Source of the DNA: Berberis thunbergii
Lineage: Eukaryota > Streptophyta > Magnoliopsida > Ranunculales > Berberidaceae
DNA length: 64,000 bases
Direction of reading: 5' to 3'
Assembly: GCA_003290165.1 (NCBI GenBank)
Contig: QNQO01000834.1
Coordinates: 62,001 to 126,000, forward strand
Part shown: in pieces, positions 10,101-22,560 of the stretch
Numbering within the stretch: the stretch's first letter is position 1
Layout of the letters: every line of letters begins with the position of its first letter
Made by a program: the position numbers and the translations under genes
Notes under the pieces: generated by a model
The model's database searches: none
Told to the model about the DNA's origin: nothing
The model's input: the letters and a program-made list of their open reading frames with translations, nothing else

Positions 10101-10989
10101 GAAATGTTCTGCTGAGTTGCATTGGGCTCAAACTTGGGCTTTCTCTATTTGTAACTTTCATGGGTATTATTCGGCCTTCTCGAGAACATCTCAAATATTT
10201 AGGATTCCTTTTCCTTTTGGGCTAAAGATTATTTTTGACTTCCACAACGCATCTATCTCTGTCTCTGCATTGTTTTCTTTCTCGTTTACCATAGTTTCTT
10301 TGCCAATAGCCAACGCCGCCTCTGTCTCTACATTGTTTTCTTTCTCGTTCACCATAGGTTCTGGCAGGAAGAAATCAAGAAATTAAACTCCAACGAGTTA
10401 TGGAACAAGAAGGAACAAAACAGAAGGAAATAAATCACAAAATCAAGCACAAAGTAAATAGAAAACCTCTTTTAATTTATATATAAAGTTTTGCAATTAC
10501 TTATAAGGTTTTGGCAACTGGACGGCTATTGCACAATAAAATTTGACTACCAATTTAGGAATCTGAAGTTAAGGAAACTAAACTCTAAAAAGGAATCCCA
10601 ACACTTTCTAAAACTTTAGTTGGTAGGGACGAAATCCACGTTGGTAATTTGATCAGCTTGCAAATGTGTGGCCCGCTAGTAGAATTGGTACCAATAGAAA
10701 GAAAACTATACTAAGATATCATATTGTAAAATTTCATTAGAGGTGAGTGTATTGATTTTGTATAATGATATAATGTGTTTTTAAGGGTGGAAGCAAAGAA
10801 TTTAATGTACAAGCCATTTCGTATGTCAAATCATAAAAGGCTTATTACAAGGGCGGAGGTGTATCTAAGAGCATCTTCAAGAATTTCCTCTAGGAGACCC
10901 CTCAATTTATAAATGATAATATTTTAAAGGAGCCTTGTACACAAAAAACAAATGATTTCATGTCTCTCCTTCAAGAGATTCCTTGGCTA
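10101..10989. other. Intergenic DNA with one short tandem duplication
   Basis: No gene recognised. At about 10250-10370 a phrase (CTCTGTCTCT, then TTGTTTTCTTTCTCGTT, then ACCATAG) occurs twice, about 66 bp apart. The ORF spanning it is pyrimidine-rich and unlikely to be coding. Confidence 0.45.
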
Positions 10990-11418
10990 TAGGGTTCAAC
11001 AAAAAATCGACCAAACCGATTAAACTGACCGAATTGATAAAAATCGAACTAATCGGTTCGATTTAAGTTCAGTTCAATTCGGTTTCGATTTTAAAAAATT
11101 CAAAACCGTAGTAGTCGGTTCGAATTTCGATTTCTATGTGATTTTAATCGACAAAACTGAACCTACCGAATATATATATAAAGTAATATATATTTTATAC
11201 AAAAATAATATAATATGTTTAAAATAGTCGATCGATTGAGTTTTATTTAGGATTTACTCGGTTTCGTTCGATTACGGTTTGCATAAAGTAGAATCGGATC
11301 GGTTTCAGTTTGATTTTGTTAATGGTCGGTTTGGTTTGAAAATTTTGAAACTGACGAAAGTTAGTTTGATTCACGATTTAAGTGAAAAACCGAATCGTCG
11401 GTTCGATTTTCAACCCTA
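10990..11418. mobile_element. hAT-type MITE, (GGTTCGG)-rich family, old copy
   Basis: Starts TAGGGTTCAACAAAAAATCG and ends TTTTCAACCCTA, so the ends are inverted TAGGGTT. The interior, with many CGGTTCGATTT/AACCGA phrases, aligns along its length with the better preserved copy at 62811-63207, including TTCTATGTGATTTTAA and AATATGTTTAAAATAGTCG. The flanks CTTGGCTA and CTTGATGA match only 5 of 8, as expected for an older insertion. Confidence 0.75.
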
Positions 11419-11644
11419 CTTGATGAACTCTTTACTTTTTTTCCTTGCTCTCTCTCTTTCCATTATTGTCTTGAAGATGGTCATCCAAACTAAAGTTGTG
11501 TTTCTTTAAAATGAAATTGAAATGTGCAAAGAACTAGCCAATACATAGACTTGTGACTATTTACAAATTGTATAAATATAGATTGTGTGTAGTCTTTCAG
11601 TTTGGAAGAATAATAAAAGGGAAATCAAAGTTAAAATTTTAATT

Positions 11645-12140
11645 CACTACCACAAAAGAGATCATTTATGGCGGATGATAATCAAATATAATTTATTTAT
11701 GGCGGAAAAAAAGCTTAATCCGCCGCAATAAAACATAGCAATGGTTTATTAAAAAACTGCCACATATATAAGTGCCAAAAAAAGCTTATTTCTGGCGGAG
11801 AAGTTGCTCAATCTGCCAGAAACAACTTAATCTGCCAAAAATAAAAAAATTAAAATTCGTATTTTTGGTGGATATAAGGACCAGATTTGACTCAATTGCG
11901 GCGGATATATATGTCATATTTTTACATAACTGGTGGTTGTATCTGCCGGATTCGATTCAAATCTGGCGATTATATCCACGATTTTGATTCAAATTTGGCG
12001 ATTATACCTGGCACTGGTTATCCACCATATCTAATAATTTTAAATTTTTTATCCACAACATCCGAATCATTAAATTTTTTAATAAATATTATCCCACACA
12101 ATTTTTTAATAAAAATTATAAATTTTGTAATTATCCGCCA
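11645..12140. mobile_element. Possible CACTA-type terminal region
   Basis: Begins CACTACCACAAAAGAGATCA, close to the CACTACAA termini of plant CACTA elements. The following DNA has recurring TGGCGGA / TCCGCC and 'tctggcga' phrases like the subterminal repeats of that superfamily. No matching opposite terminus was found, so this may be a solo end or an unrelated repeat. Confidence 0.35.
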
Positions 12141-13322
12141 CACATGACTATTAAAATTATATTTAATTACTATAATTATCTACCACAAATGACATTTATA
12201 CAAATCCGCGAAAAAAGCTACATAACTATTAATTGTCATATATATCCGCAAATCTACTATTCAATCCATGACCAAAATCTGAACCTGATGCTGAATGTGA
12301 CCCTGAACCCGCGGCTGACCCTGATGCTCAATGTGATACAAAAATACCTCGTCATTTTTCAAGTTCTAATGACGAATCTACTCACCCCCATTGACATGAC
12401 GAGTACCACCATAGGGCAAAGTTTATGATCCAATTTGTGACAATTTCATGGCCAATTTTAGGGAGAAATTTGCGCATAATATCCAAATCAAGAAGTGGGT
12501 TTTCTCTTGCGAGAGAGATTCATTTCGAACATCATTTTTTAAAGCACATTCTTCATTTGAATGTTCATGATGCAAGCAATTACCATGGATAAGGTTGATG
12601 TCTCCTTCAGCTAATACACTTCTCCTTGTGTTCTCTCAGTGGCTTATTGTGTTTCTTGGACTTCTTCGGCTTCAAGTTCGAGAACGAGTTTCTTCAACCC
12701 AGGGAGTTGATGTAATTGGGTTTCCTTTAGTAATAGTATTTAAGGCATTTAGATATGTTCTCGTTGATCCCGACAATTTCTGATCTGCAAAAGTGAACAG
12801 TATTTAAGCTAAGAACCATTGTTGTGGTGGTCAAAGACACTCTAATGTAAGGAAGAGTGAAGATTTTATGTAAATTGCATTGTGGATGCATACATTCTTC
12901 CTCCTTTCACCATCTCATGTAGCGAGTGTTCCCTCCCAATTGTCCATGCGATCGAGGGCATGATGGAGGGAAAAGATCTTGCGTAAGATCTCACATGTGC
13001 ATAACTAAATCTCTTCGACATTGGCTCTATTTAGGATCCAATGCTTGATTGGGCTAGAACTGATTTCGTGTGAATAGATATCAAGTATCTATGAAATATG
13101 TGTTTGGGCCTTATTGTTTTGGGTCAAGCCCTAAGACTCATGCCTCTGGGACTGATGTATCTTGAGCCTGGGCACCCGACATATGAGCTGAACAATAGTT
13201 TGCGCATGGGTCTACGTGGGATTGCGCTGAAGCCATTTACATGCTAGGGTTAGCCCATTCCACGTGTACAGTTGTGATTGTATGACTGATTTATGTCTCA
13301 TCATTATTATTAGTTATATTGT
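12141..13322. other. Intergenic DNA, unrecognised
   Basis: At 12265-12400 one frame reads an acidic, repetitive DAECDPEPAADPDAQCDTK, with a stop at 12389; it could be a scrap of a low-complexity coding region but has no family match that I know. The remainder up to the LINE holds no recognisable gene or element. Confidence 0.35.
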
Positions 13323-16300
13323 AATATGACCTCTTTGAAGGGTAATCTTTCTCAATCTACAGAACAACAGATTTCTGAAAATTATTGGAAGGTCTTAAAA
13401 GCGGTGGAGGAAGATGTCTCCAACTTGGACCCTCTATTGAACAAGATGTCCATGCAAGCCAAAAAGGATGGCAAGTTGGCTAAGAAAGCCCAGCGTGACA
13501 GAGCTGTTGAATGGGCTAATTTCTCTGTTTTTCCAACCAGATCTAAGTTCATGCTTAAACAAAGATCCACTAAATTAGTCTCTTCCAACAAAGCAGGGCG
13601 GGTGAATCTTAAGGGTTGTAGCGCCCCTGTTGGGCTGGAAAGGATCAAGTCCTCCAACAACACTAAGGAGTGTTCGGTTATCTTGCTTTTCCTCCAAGTT
13701 TTGAGCCACCAATACAACAATGTGTTAGAGTTCATGGTTTGCCAATAGGTCAGTGTGCCTCTCATTTGGAGAATTGCTCGTCCATACTAGGCATTCCCCC
13801 AGGCTTTGAGGTCATTTGGACGAACCATCTAGGTGTTCTTCCTAGCGAACAAGTTTCTAGGCAGTCTTCAGGGGTTGTTTCTAGGGTCAATGATAGTACA
13901 GAGCTCTCTGTTTTTATTGTCGTTTTGCTCAAGAAGAGACATCTAACCGATCGTCTTTCAAAAAAATTGGTTTAGCAGTAAGAGTAGACCTCAGTCAGGA
14001 TGAAAAAATGGCTTCAGGTATGGTACAAGCTGCAGCGCAGAGTTCAACATCTGACAAAGCTAGGGACAAATGCAGCAACCTCAGGGTCGAAGGTCCTTCA
14101 TGAACATCAAAATTCTTTTGTGGAATTGTAGGGGGTTCAGGAATTCGGAGAGGCAAAAGAGTTTTCATAGATTAATTTTCGATAATCGTCCAAATCTAGT
14201 TTTCATTTAGGAATCAAAATTGGAAAAATGCTCTAGAGAATTTATTAGGACGTTGTGAGGTGACAATTCTTTTGATTGGGCTATGGTGGAATCCATTGGC
14301 AATTCTGAAGGTCTATTAGTTATTTGGGATATTGATCTTTTGCAGATGAGGAAAATGTTAAATGGTTTTTTTCGCTTTCTATTCAGTTCCAAATTATCTC
14401 AAACAACTCTTTTTGGTCAGGGTCTAACATTTATGGACCGTGTGATCCTTCTCTAAGAGAACACTTATGGGAATAATTATATGACATTGCTGGCTGGGTG
14501 CAATCTCCATGGTTGTTAGCAGGAGACTTGTTCGTCACATGAATGAAAAGAAAAGGTTCCGAAAGGAGGTTCATGAGCATGTAAAATTTTAATCAATTCA
14601 TTAATGAGGCTTCGAAAGGAGGTTCATGAGCATGTAAAATTTTAATCAATTCATTAATGAGGCAGAGCTCGTTGATTTCAGTCTGAAAGGGAGAAAGTTC
14701 ACGTGGTCAAATCGAAGAGAGCACCCTATTCTTTGTCGGCTTGATCAGTTTCTGGCTTCGGTGGATTGGATTGCTAAGTTTGATGATAAAGTTGAATGAC
14801 TCAAGGGAGCGACAGGTTCTGTTCATCACGCGATTCTGCTGGCGAATTCTTCTATTGGTGGCAACACTTGCTTCTTTTCATTTGATAACGGTTGGTTTGA
14901 TCACCCAAACTTGACAGAGGAGATGAAATCATGGTGGAATAGCTCAGTGGTCTCTGGTCACCCTGGCTACTGCTTGTGGTGAAAACTAAAGGCGATCAGA
15001 TGCAACCTTAAAAGTTAGAAGACTAAAGTTTGGGGTAAGACCAATTTATGCATTCAAAATATTTTTGCGTTGATTGCTAACAATTGATGTTGAGGAAGAA
15101 ATCTGAGACCTAACTGCTAAGAATAGATCTTGTAGAGTGTAGCTACATTAGGAATGGACAAAGTTAACCAAAAGAGATGAAGAGTTTTGGAGGATCAGAT
15201 CCGGGGTCAACTGGGTTTGTCTTATGGATCAGTACGTGGTTCAAATTCTTTCATAACTTAGCCAACAAACACAGAATGTTTAACTCTATTGAAGTTCTAA
15301 GCATGGATCATGAGATGGTAGTTGATAAAGCCAACATCATAGAAATCACGGTCTCTCATTTCAAAGAGTTGTTCAGCAAAAAGGAAGAGTGGCGACCTTT
15401 CTTCTCGGGGATTATTTTTCAGTCTATCTCCAAGCCGGTGGCTACCCTCCTTGGTAGAAAAAATTTCAGAGATGGAAATTAGAGGTGCAATGCAAGAGCT
15501 TAAATCAGAAGTTTCACCAAGTCTTGATGGTTTCTCAATGGAGTTATATTTGAAAATGTGTGAGGTAATCAAAGTTGATTTTCTTAAAGTTATTGATGAT
15601 TTTAATACTAGGAATTTCTTGGTTGAACACCACTATCATCTCACTTATTCCTAAATGTACTAGAGTGCGAATAATCAAGGACTTCAGACCTATCAGTATT
15701 TTGAACGGGGCTTATAAAATCATTGCCAAAGTGTTGGCTGATAGATTAAAAAAGGTTCTTCATTCAGTCATTTCTCCATTTCAAAGTGCAGCAGTCAGTG
15801 GAAGGCAGGTGGTTGATAGTCCTTTGATTGCCAATGAAATTATTGATTTCAGGAAAAAAATAAGGTGTTCCAAGGCTCGTCATCAAATTAGATTTCTCTA
15901 AAGCCTTTGACAATGTTTCTTGGAGATATTTAGATTTGGTAATGAATCGCATGGGGTTTGACTTCAAATGGATCCATTGGCTTTATACTTGTAGATCTAC
16001 AACCAATTTCTCTCTGAAGACTAACGGACAACTACACGGGTTTTCAATAGCTCTAAAGGCCTACGTCAGGGTGATCTCTTGTCTCATATTCTCTTTACTT
16101 TAGCAACAATAGGTTTGACCCAAATGATTCTTAAAGACATTGATGTTGGTGTAGTAAGAGGGTTTTCAGTTGCAGAGGGTACGTAGTCCTCCTATTTCCA
16201 TTCTTCAATATGCGGATGATACTATCATTTTTGTGATGCCTCTGCCACTCAAGTTTTTGCCCTCAAAAGAATTATGCTTTGGTACGAAGTTATTTCAGGC

Positions 16301-17826
16301 CTGAAAATCAACTTCTACAAATTAGTGGTGTTGCCTATTGGAGAAGTCTCTCATCTGAAGTAGTTGGCGAGTTTATTTGGTTGTGCAATGGGTCAGCTTC
16401 CAGTTAAGTACTTAGGCATGCCTTTGGGTGCTAGATTTAAAAGTAAAGTTGTGTAAAATGAGTCAATCGAAAGGATGTGATCGAGGCTAGCTTCTTGGAA
16501 GCTTAAATTCCTCTCGAAAACAGGTAGACTAGTTCTTGTCCAATCAACTTTAGCTTTTATCCTTGTGTTCCTTCTGTCTCTTATCAATCCTTCTTCGGTG
16601 ACAACCAAAATGGAACAGATCATGCACGATTTCCTTTGAGGTTCCACACAAGCCTCCAAAAAGATGCATCTAGTGGGTTAGGAGAAAATTTGTTGGCCAA
16701 AAACTCAAGGTGGTCTACGCATTCGCCAAGTGAGTACTTTCAATTCAACATTACTTTTCAAGTGGCTTTGGTTATTTGCAAAAGAAGATGGCACTTTATG
16801 AAGATCGTTCATCATTGATAAATATAGGCGAAATAGATGGGATTGGGATTCCAGAACCAAGTGCTCTCCCTATGGGTGCTCTATGTGGAAATCCATCTTT
16901 CGATGTGCCGGTATGTTTACCCTCACACCTCGCTTCATTGTGGCAATGACGATCTCATCTATTTTTTGCATGATTCTTAGTGTAGCAACCAACCTCTAAA
17001 GGATCTATTTCTATGTTGTTTTCCATTAGCAAACAAAAAAATGGAAGAGTTAGCACATTTTGGTCGAATGAAGATTCCTGAGATCTTTCTTTTCGAAGAC
17101 CCCTAAAGGATGGAGAGCTAGAGGAGGCCGCCAATTTAATGCACCTGCTGGATACTCAGATGCTCTCGGAGGGATCTGATAGTTTGGTGTGGAAGGGAAA
17201 AGGTATGGGTTTCTCAGTGAAAGAATTTCTAAATATACTGGCTGCATTTCATTATGAGACCCACTCCAACCCCTTCATTTCCTCGCACAAGAATCTAGTT
17301 TGGGTAAAAATATTATTCCTCGGATTAATTTCTTTTGTTGGTCAGTATTGCATGAGAGGATAAACAGGTTCAAGAATAGAAGAATCCTCACAGGAAGCCG
17401 TTGTGTGCTTTGTAATGAAAATGAAAAAACTCTGAATCACTTGATGCTTCATTGCAGATTCTCTAAATCCATTTGGGACAATTTCTTGTCAAAATTTTGT
17501 TTGAGTTTGATGTTTCAAGGTTCCCTTTTAGATTGGTTAAGTTGGTAGTCCCAAGCTAATCCATCTTGTCGCGCTGGCGTAGGGTTCCTCATGTGTTCAT
17601 GTGGTGTGTGTGTGGAAAGAGAAAAATATGAGGGTTTTTAAAGGGCTTAACAGATCAAAACACTCTATATTTATCAAGATCAGAGAATTATTGTGAAAAA
17701 TGGGTTTGGCTTGTAATTTTTTAGAGACTTTTTTTTTACACCTGCCTAGTGTCTTTCCTGATATAGGGATGATTGTATTTTGTTTCTCCTATTTTCTTCA
17801 ATAAAAATCTTAGTCATGTTTTTGTT
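13323..17826 (+). mobile_element. LINE (non-LTR) retrotransposon, copy 1, heavily mutated
   Basis: A 5'-truncated, decayed plant L1-type LINE, collinear with the minus-strand copy at 33944-38850. An ORF1 remnant spans 13326-13748 (NYWKVLKAVEEDVSNLDPLL). ORF2 begins near 14101 with MNIKILLWNCRGFRNSERQ, the start of the endonuclease/exonuclease/phosphatase domain. Reverse transcriptase blocks run about 15450-16400 (IIKDFRPISILNGAYKIIAK; a YADD-region remnant near 16210; PVKYLGMPLGARFKSKVV). The zinc-binding zf-RVT region is at about 17139-17550 (CVLCNENEKTLNHLMLHC). Stops and frameshifts occur throughout, so no function remains. The 3' end is near 17826 and no poly-A tail is obvious. A 53-bp internal duplication lies at 14560-14665. 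Confidence 0.9.
14560..14665. repeat. 53-bp tandem duplication inside LINE copy 1
   Basis: CGAAAGGAGGTTCATGAGCA starts at 14560 and again at 14613, each followed by the same text to CATTAATGAGGC. Copy 2 of the LINE has the phrase only once, so the duplication arose after insertion. Confidence 0.9.
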
Positions 17827-19200
17827 TTCCCACATCCTAACCTTAATGTGCAGTCCACACCTGCTCCTCTTAAGGCCACCTGAATTATCACAATATCCAG
17901 CTCTCATGGGCTCTTTCCCCTTAGATGAATAGAACAGTGGTGCATCGATGTTTAGGGCATTCCCAAATGAGGCAACGGTGCACTTGGCGCTGATCTGCAA
18001 GGGATCCACTTGATTACCTATTCCATTTGAGTTAAAACTCTCATCAACAAAATCTTCATGGGGTTCCACGGAATTCCTAGATGACATACTAGGACCCCTG
18101 CAGGGCTGAGGTTGCCAAACTAGAATCAAAGTGTCCACTTCGAAAGGCTTTTGTTGAGCTATTTCAATTTGTTCAAAGACTTTTAGATGCGAAGTTGAAC
18201 TATTTTCCATCGCAGGTGTGACCTGCATAAGTATTCTTTTTGCTTCAGCGAGTTGCCCTAGTTTCATCAAATAGATACTGAAATTGCACATCTTATTATT
18301 CTCTGGCTCAATCATAAGGGCCTGCATGTAAGCATGTTGGGCATGGCTATAGTTTTCCTATTGCATCAGTGCCCATCCTAAGTGACCCAACATTTGTTGA
18401 TTAACAAACCTAAAATTGACGTCGGGTAGAATAACGATTATTTTACAGGCTTATAGCAACAGATAATTGACAGGGAAGAATACAAGAAGATTACCCAAAA
18501 AACACAAAGAAAATAACTCTAATGTTTAATCAAATTACTCAAATCAAAAGTATCTTTCAAATCAGCCCATAAGCCGGGCTTTATAGCTAAAACTCATCAA
18601 TATTTGAATTTTACCAAAAAAATGACAACACCCTAATAATCTTGCTAAAACAAAATACGTAATAAAAGAAATATACTGCCAGAAATCTGACCCAAATTGG
18701 GTTTAGAATCACTTACTAAACAATAATTTAAATATTACTATAAAGGGAAATAAATTACTAAATTTGTGGATTCGAAAGGGAAAACGGTGGATTTTGGCCT
18801 CGAAAAGATGTGCAACAAGCGTAGCTAATTGACCACGACGTGCGCGTTGAAAATAGATTTCCGAATCTGAATCATTTGCGCGATTCTAATACTCGTAGCC
18901 AAAGTTATGGCCAAAATACTAAAACGCACCCTAAATTGCCAAATTTGAAATAGAATTATGATTTCTTGTCATTCTTGCGCTGATCAGCTAATTCGAGATA
19001 TCTTAGTGCTAATAACATGCTATTTGACAGCTCAACATCATCTGACTCGGATCCTCCTGCATAAAAAACGTTAAACACTGATCCATCAGTCTTTTAACGT
19101 AATGAACAAATAATGGTTTTTTTTTTCATTACCAATAACCTAGTTGCTTATTGCTCCATTGTAAGTTGAATTTCTTCCCTTCAAGAAACAAAAGCCTTAA
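17827..19200 (-). pseudogene. MS5/SDI-like TPR protein pseudogene, two exons
   Basis: On the minus strand, the exon at 18409-17827 reads MLGHLGWALMQ, a stop, ENYSHAQHAYMQAL and IEPENNKMCNFSIYLMKLGQ, the TPR core of plant MS5/POLLENLESS3/SULFUR DEFICIENCY-INDUCED proteins (meiosis or sulphur-response TPR proteins). A Ser/Asn-rich tail follows (NALNIDAPLFYSSKGKEP, GGLKRSRCG). An upstream exon ends at 19140 (EIQLTMEQ, stop, ATR). Joining 19140 to 18409 across GT-AG keeps phase. Stops at 18358-18360 (TAG, probably from CAG) and 19148-19150 (TAA, probably from GAA) kill it. A solo LTR sits in the intron. LINE copy 1 abuts the 3' side, so the terminal exon region is lost. Earlier exons are not visible. 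Confidence 0.75.
18417..19064 (-). mobile_element. Solo LTR, older copy of the 55.7-kb family
   Basis: 648 bp aligning end to end with 55701-56341: TGACGTCGGGTAGAATAACG at one end, GACTCGGATCCTCCTGCATAA at the other. Both copies share the phrase AGCCGGGCTTTATAGCTAAA, which on the minus strand contains TATAAAGCCCGG and suggests an LTR promoter. Flanks AAAAT and AAAAC match 4 of 5. It lies within the intron of the MS5-like pseudogene. No internal retrotransposon domain adjoins it. Confidence 0.75.
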
Positions 19201-20690
19201 ATTTTTATTTTTTTTGTGTGAAAGACTAGTGCATTACAACCGTAGCACATTCAGTAGCTAATGGATTTTGTTTCGGAGAGACACCCATTCCAATCCTCAA
19301 ACAAAAAATTGTCAGATTATGCCATTCTCATATTACAAGTTTTTACAAACCTTTTCAACATGAGCAGCTTGCCACATCTCTACAGAATAGTGCCATCAAT
19401 CTGAAAAGAACCAAGAATAAATAAACTTGTGACGGGAATATCAACAAACAGGTGAAATATATGGCATTCCATGTTTTCAAATGATAACCAACAATTGAAA
19501 CTATAAAAGTTGTAACGAGTTGAGAGCGTTGTAGTTTTGAAGGTGTTATAATTACAATTTAATGCACATCAAATTGAATGATAATTTCTACATTTGTACC
19601 AATCATACTTGAGTAAGGCCCATGCTAATTTTCTCTATCATTCCTATTTTTTCAACCGTATCGCATTCATTAGTCCACAAGTTATGTATAACTTGGGCGC
19701 GAGTAAGGAATGTGATTTTTCGAATTACATCTAAATTTCATGAAATGTTTCCTAGTTTGGAATATCGAAATATATTTTGAAATTCGGAATATTTTTTTTT
19801 CTCAGGGAAATCCCATTGGAGAAAAAATAAATACCTCAATCTTTGTATATATTAACTACAAAATATTATTTAAGTATCAAAAGTTTGTCATGTCAAAGAT
19901 TCTCATGTAATATTTAGTTTGAATGACACTATAAGTCACATGAAACTTTTATGTAGTATTTAAGTGTTTAAAATGCACAATTTATATTGTTAAATTCAAA
20001 ATTACAATCGAAATATTTATTTTTTTTCTCTACACAAAACGAAATATTTCATAAAATCAGCATATCGAAATTAACCCAAAAGACAAAATCACAATCCTTG
20101 GCCAGGAATGTGAATTCTCGAAATGTAATGAAATATTTCCTATTTTAAAAATAAATATTTCAATATATGTATATATTAACTGTAAAAAATATATTGGTAT
20201 AAAATGATTGGTATGCTGGCGATTTTTATGTAATATTATTTATGCTTTATTTAAGAGTTTAAAATATAAATCTATAGAGAACGCATCTTACTTGTGTTAA
20301 AGCTTGCTCCTTTATACATGTTTATTTTCAAGGTTCTTACTTTATTCTTTACTGGCAAGAAATGAAACGAGGAAGCCATTGATACAAAGAAAACATCCAT
20401 TGTTACGATAAAGGTGCTTCATTTCTTCTGATTAAGCATAATTTTACTTCTTTTACGCCTTGTCATGACTTCAGATTACCCATCCATCTAATATATTATT
20501 CAATATCTCATTTTTTATCTTTGTGTTGATAGATCTAAGAAGGAAACTATGGAGATATTACCATAGCATCGGTTATTAAGGGAAAATGTCATCATTTATG
20601 CTTATAAGGGCAATACCACTTCCAATCTCCAGTCAGACAGATATTTCATCCCCTAATAGTCCTCTGACCCCCATATATCTTTGACTGAAT
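19201..20690. other. AT-rich intergenic DNA
   Basis: No gene. Two related passages near 19700-19800 (GGAATGTGATTTTTCGAATT) and 20105-20190 (GGAATGTGAATTCTCGAAAT) recur, both followed by TATATATTAACT, and suggest an old dispersed repeat with undefined ends. Confidence 0.4.
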
Positions 20691-20699
20691 AAAAATCAA

Positions 20700-20880
20700 A
20701 GATTTCCGGAAACACATCTTTTAGTGGATAATTTCAAAAAGGCATCTGAATCTGAATTGGCATAGGAATAGAACTCATTGCTGCATTAATAACTCTCTTC
20801 TAGGTAGAACAAAGCACATATCTGGTTTTCAGAGACATGGCCAACCTACCACCCAATATGACCATTTTCCATTAGTACAA
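20700..20880 (-). mobile_element. Possible LINE reverse-transcriptase scrap
   Basis: Minus-strand reading gives RLAMSLKTRYVLCST, a stop, then KRVINAAMSSIPMPIQ. This resembles the conserved segment downstream of the YADD box in plant LINEs (a pattern like RLA-W-K---LS-AGR--LI-A---SIP). It is a different family from the three LINE copies in this window. Short and mutated, so tentative. Confidence 0.35.
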
Positions 20881-21480
20881 TACTGCTATACCAAAATCTA
20901 TTATTGGCCTAATAATTCAAATTTTTCAAAGTTTTTTTTCCTAAATAATGAAATTTTCAAACTTGTAGATATGATTCAAGAGGTGTTTAGGTTCAACTTA
21001 GGTGTTGCCTCTATGTCTTCAATGTTTTCCTGCCTCAGTTGTTTGAATGGTTTGAGAAATTGTGTAAGTTGATTTAATGGTAATAAAAATAACTATGCAG
21101 ATATATTGCTGCAAAAAATAATTAGTTTTATTAATGGTTGTGTATTATATCAAACTTTGATTTTTTTTTTTTTCCTTGGCATAGTTTCCATAATTTTTTA
21201 TTTATTTCTATTTTAGTTTGTTTGTTTGTTTTTACGCTCGCTATCAGTGCATTTTCCCCCTTTTGGATTCTTCTAAATCACCTTAACCTAGCTTCTTGGC
21301 ATTTCTCCTTGATTTTTGTTCTTGTTTTTTCCCCTACTTTTTACAAAGAGAGTAATGACAAATGTATTTAGAATATACTTTTGACAAATGGAAATTAGAA
21401 TATACTTCATATGAAATAATGGGCAAAGCATAGTAAACGATTAAAACTCGGCAAATAAACGATTATGCCCTTTTGTGGAG
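20881..21480. other. Intergenic DNA
   Basis: T-rich tracts and no recognised feature. The ORF at 21138-21371 is Phe/Leu-rich because of T runs and is not considered a gene. Confidence 0.45.
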
Positions 21481-21705
21481 AGAAATTTGAGAGATCGAGA
21501 GGCGCAAATGGGCCAGATTCTTCTTCTTCCTCTTGCGACAGGGAGACTACTGAATGGGTTTGTGGACTAAATAAATAATAGAAATTCTCAAAAAATTTAG
21601 ATTAATTTGGCAGATCAAGCAGCGCAAATGGGACAAATTTTTCTTCTTCCTCTTGCGGTAGATAGACTATTGAATGGGTTTGTGGACTAAATAAATAAAT
21701 AAATA
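21481..21705. repeat. Tandem duplication, 120-bp period
   Basis: GAGATCGAGAGGCGCAAATG (21491) and CAGATCAAGCAGCGCAAATG (21611) begin two copies, both running through TTCTTCTTCCTCTTGCG and GAATGGGTTTGTGGACTAAA. The copies are about 85-90% identical by eye. Confidence 0.85.
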
Positions 21706-21863
21706 AATGATGAAAATTTTCATTTGAGAAGGGGCGTCATAAAACCGCATCGCCCTTGTCCCTTTATGTTATATTTTTCTCATCACCCTCGCACTGCCAT
21801 CTGCAATGATGAGTTCTCCACTCGTGGGGGTGTGCGCAAGGGTAAAAAAGTTTGGCCCTTGTA

Positions 21864-21975
21864 GTAGATCATGCGAATAGGAGACTTGAATTCGTAGCGG
21901 ATCATACGAATGAGAGTCTATCATGCGAATAGGAGACTTGAATTCGTAGCGGATCATACGAATGGAAGTCTTACA
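21864..21975. repeat. Tandem duplication, 52-bp period
   Basis: ATCATGCGAATAGGAGACTT occurs at 21868 and 21920, each followed by GAATTCGTAGCGGATCATAC. The copies are nearly identical, so recent. Confidence 0.9.
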
Positions 21976-22009
21976 TTTGAATGATCTTGACAATTTGGTC
22001 TTTGCTATA

Positions 22010-22560
22010 CAATTTTGAGTGGTTGTGGTAAAATGAACATAACTTGCTCAATTTATAACAATTTTAATTCATTCAAATTGTGTTAATTAGATAATTCAGA
22101 GTATTATATGTTCTTGTTTTGATAATCTTAAGAATCAATAATACCTTATTTTCTTTGTTAGGCAGATTTGAGTGATTTTAGTAAAATGATCATAACGTGC
22201 TCAATTAATAATATTTTTAACTCATTCAAATGGTGTTGATTAGATAACTCATAGTACTATAATGTTTGTGTTTTGATAATTTTGAGAATTTGTCTCAATT
22301 GAGGATATAAATTAGCTCAAATTCAGGGACAATACCTTGTTTTCTTTGATGGACAGATTTGAGTGATTTTCGTAAAATGACCATAACTTGCTCAATCTAA
22401 CACATTTTTAGCTCATTCAAATTGTGTTGATTAGGTAACTAAGAATTGTACAATTTCCATGTTTTGATGATCTTGAGAATTGGTCCCAACTGAGCGTATA
22501 AATTGTCCTACAGTTAGGGACAGTAGCATGTTTTCAGGGACAATATCTTTCATTTTGTTT
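22010..22560 (+). repeat. Three tandem copies of the roughly 180-bp 'AACTTGCTC' repeat
   Basis: Units begin near 22016, 22170 and 22360, with GAGTG, then GTAAAATGA, then CATAACTTGCTC or CATAACGTGCTC. Each continues with a conserved order: ATTCAAATTGTGTTGATTAG, AACTCAGAG, TTTTGATAATCTT, GGACAATA. The same unit, more divergent, makes up the blocks at 43330-44060 (+) and 56890-57620 (-). Here no inverted arms were found around it. Confidence 0.8.

Noticed and set aside
13382..13765. 127-codon minus-strand ORF
   Set aside because: It is antisense to the ORF1 remnant of LINE copy 1 and has no domain of its own.
21138..21371. 77-codon hydrophobic ORF as a small membrane protein
   Set aside because: Its hydrophobicity follows from T-rich DNA, and there is no conserved motif or promoter evidence.
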